64,000 bases of DNA from Metellina segmentata (lineage: Eukaryota > Arthropoda > Arachnida > Araneae > Tetragnathidae). A model generated the notes under the pieces. It made no database searches. It saw only the letters and a program-made list of their open reading frames with translations, and was not told where the DNA came from. Every line of letters starts with the position of its first letter. Position 1 is the first letter of the stretch. Of this stretch, positions 56,901-59,900 are shown in pieces. The stretch is taken from the NCBI GenBank assembly GCA_947359465.1, contig OX375872.1, forward strand, positions 133,102,011 through 133,166,010, read 5' to 3'. A program made the position numbers and the translations under genes.

Positions 56901-59900
56901 TGTTTTTCGTTATCACAGTCCTGACGAATCTATGGCACTTACAATAATGGGATTTGGCACACAGGTCGTCCGAATTTTTTGCAATTTTTGGGTCGCGGCG
57001 AATTTTAAATTTCAATATAGAACATCTTTAAATGAATTTAATGGAAATTTAATTATTATCGTTTTCTTTGGAATGGCAACAGCATAAAAGATTGCAGATT
57101 CTAAATTTTTTTTTTTTCATTTTCATTTTGCACGGAGGAATGATTTTCCAGCTGACGATAAAAAGTAATGAACTATTGATATGATAGTTTTCACAAAAAA
57201 GTCCTGATTTTTCACGAATTTCAAAAAAATATTATCAGGAACCCAAATTGAAATTTCGAAAAAAAAAACTGGGTTGTTGCAAAAATTGACGTTTAGAGGT
57301 ACTTTTTAAAAATAACTCACTGCTGAAGCCTGAAAATTTGTACGTGTCTTGCTCACTCGAGTTAGAAATTTTGCGTTTTTTCGACTTTGACACTTAATGT
57401 ACCCTAAACTAATAGCCGCATCGGTAAAAAACTTCTCCGTATTGTTCTCTGTACAATTTTGACCAAATCATGTTAATTTCGTAATTTTCTGATTCGTACT
57501 TTCTCGGGAAACCGTCTAAAGCCTTATTCACATGGGGTTCTTCTAACGCGCGTTTTCCAAGGTCAGCTTTTTTTGTGCATTAAATTATGTTTTTTATTCC
57601 CCTAATTCAAGTTTCTATCTTTGCAATCGTTGAAGATATAGCGAAAATTTCACCGGTTTTCAAATGTGATTTTCTTTAAATAAATAATTACTTTTTTAAT
57701 AAATAATTAATTTTTCAATAAATAATAAATAATCAAATGATGAAAAATTAAATAATAAAAATCTGTTTTTGGTATTGATCTGACGTAGAATTTTACTCAT
57801 GATCGTTATAAAAAAATATTTATCATTTATCATTTCATTATTTAATTATTTATTAAATAATTAATCATTTATTTAAAGAAAATCATACTTACGTTATCGA
57901 TTTTGTGTAAAATTTTCCGCATATTTCAAATCCGTTGAAATTTTCACTCTATCTTCAACGATCGCAAAGATAGAAACTTGAATTAGAGAGATAAAAAAAA
58001 CCTAATTTAATGCTCACGGAAAGCTGACCTCAAAAACGCGCGTTGGAAAACATCTCATGTGAACAGGGCCTTTTATTTATGATTTCATGTGTTTACCATT
58101 TCAGTTTCCAGTATTCATATTCCTATCAGTTACAACTGGCTGATGCTATCCTTTTATAATACGCAGTGAGTGAGCAGTTGCCTCTGAGTCTTTACGATGC
58201 TCGGTTCGTTCTTATGCTTGTCTATTGCGATGTGTCTCTTTATAATTATTAACTGTCCTGTTGGACTTGGAGTATACACTCTTATTTCTACATTTCAAGA
58301 CATAATACTTTGGAGTATACTCTTATTTCTACATTACAAGACATAATAACTTTGGAGTACACTCTTATTTCTACATTACAAGACAACACATTTTGACACT
58401 TTTCTGATATACGCATTTATTTCCATTCGTTGATTGATTCTAAGTCTGTTCGTAAGTTTATAAAAATCCAAAGTAGATAAATCTCGAGAGAATTCCATTT
58501 GCTTCAGTTTAATACTGAATTTCGGGAAGCTGTATTAGATACCATACATCTGAATAACGGATGTTCGTGATATTTTACTACTTTTAATCATAAATCAAAC
58601 TAACTTGTTTCTTAAACATTTTCTTTTCATTCTTCTAGTTTGCCTTTATGAGGGTGAAATTTATAACTCGGCAGAGCAAATTCCACGAAAAGATCCATGC
58701 GAATTTTGTTTCTGTTTCCGAGGGGATATTATTTGCCTTCAACAAAGTTGTCCACCACCAATTAGAGGATGCTACGCTACCCCGATTCCTGGCTTCTGTT
58801 GTCCAAGATTTCACTGTCGTAAGTAGTACAAGTATCTATATCATTATACAAATCTCAGTGAATTATCCTTGAGTAGAAAATATCTAGTGGACTGTGAACC
58901 TAGTGTTTAATTTTAGCGTTGTTATCCGACAATATCTTCAGCGTTAAACAGGAAATGATAGACAGCCATTAGTTATGCGTAATAAATTCCATCTGTATGC
59001 CTATCTTTAAGAACTGTTTGCGCAGTAGAAAGAATGACTAGTTGACTTCAAGGCGAGATTTAAATTTTAGCGTAGTTATCTGAAAATATCTTTAAACAGG
59101 AATTACTAGACAACTACTAGTTACATATGGTAGGAATAACATTTGTATGCTTAAGTTTAGAAGGCTGTTTGCATAGTAGAAAAAATAACCAGTTTACTGT
59201 GTGTAAGGGTAGGTTTTGATTTTAGCTCTGTTAATCAATATCTTAAGCATTTAAATAGGAATTGCTATACAACCATTAGTTACATATGGTAGCATTCTAC
59301 TTGTATGCCTAACTTTAATAGTTGTTTATGCAGTAGAATCTAGAATCTAATATCTAGTCAACGGTGAGGCGAGTTTGTAATTTAGCTAGGTCATCAGTAG
59401 GGCAACTTTTTTGTTGCAGTAAATATAGGAAAAGCTGCATTTATCATTCCCTAAAATTGCATTTATGCGAATAAAGTTGCATTTATTTTTGATACTCTAA
59501 AATTTAAAATAAATTATTCGTAAAAAAATGAAAAAAATCAGAATTTATTGACAATTTTAGTGGTATACAAAAGTATTACTGTGGTGGTATTTAGTGGTAT
59601 ATAAAAGTATTATACATAATTAAATACAGAAGAACATTGATATGGTTGAATGGCTGATTTTCGGCCAGAAATCACTTTAGCATTGAAAAACTGCGCTCAA
59701 CAGAGACTGATGTTGCCTGACATAGTTGCAGTAGTAAATAATCACTTGGAGGAAAAGTGTAGCAATAACCGTCAGGTCGTTATTTTTTTTCCAATCGTTC
59801 TTTACGATACACTTTAAGGTTGCAAGGAACTTCTTTAAAATCCATCGATCTGATATCTTCATTCGCTGTCTCGATGGTGTACTCTATATATTCAGCGTAG

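Noticed and set aside
58605..58638. Apparent signal peptide (MFLKHFLFILL) before the third VWC
   Set aside because: It is the T-rich polypyrimidine tract of the intron read in frame; the acceptor TTCTTCTAG at 58638 explains it.
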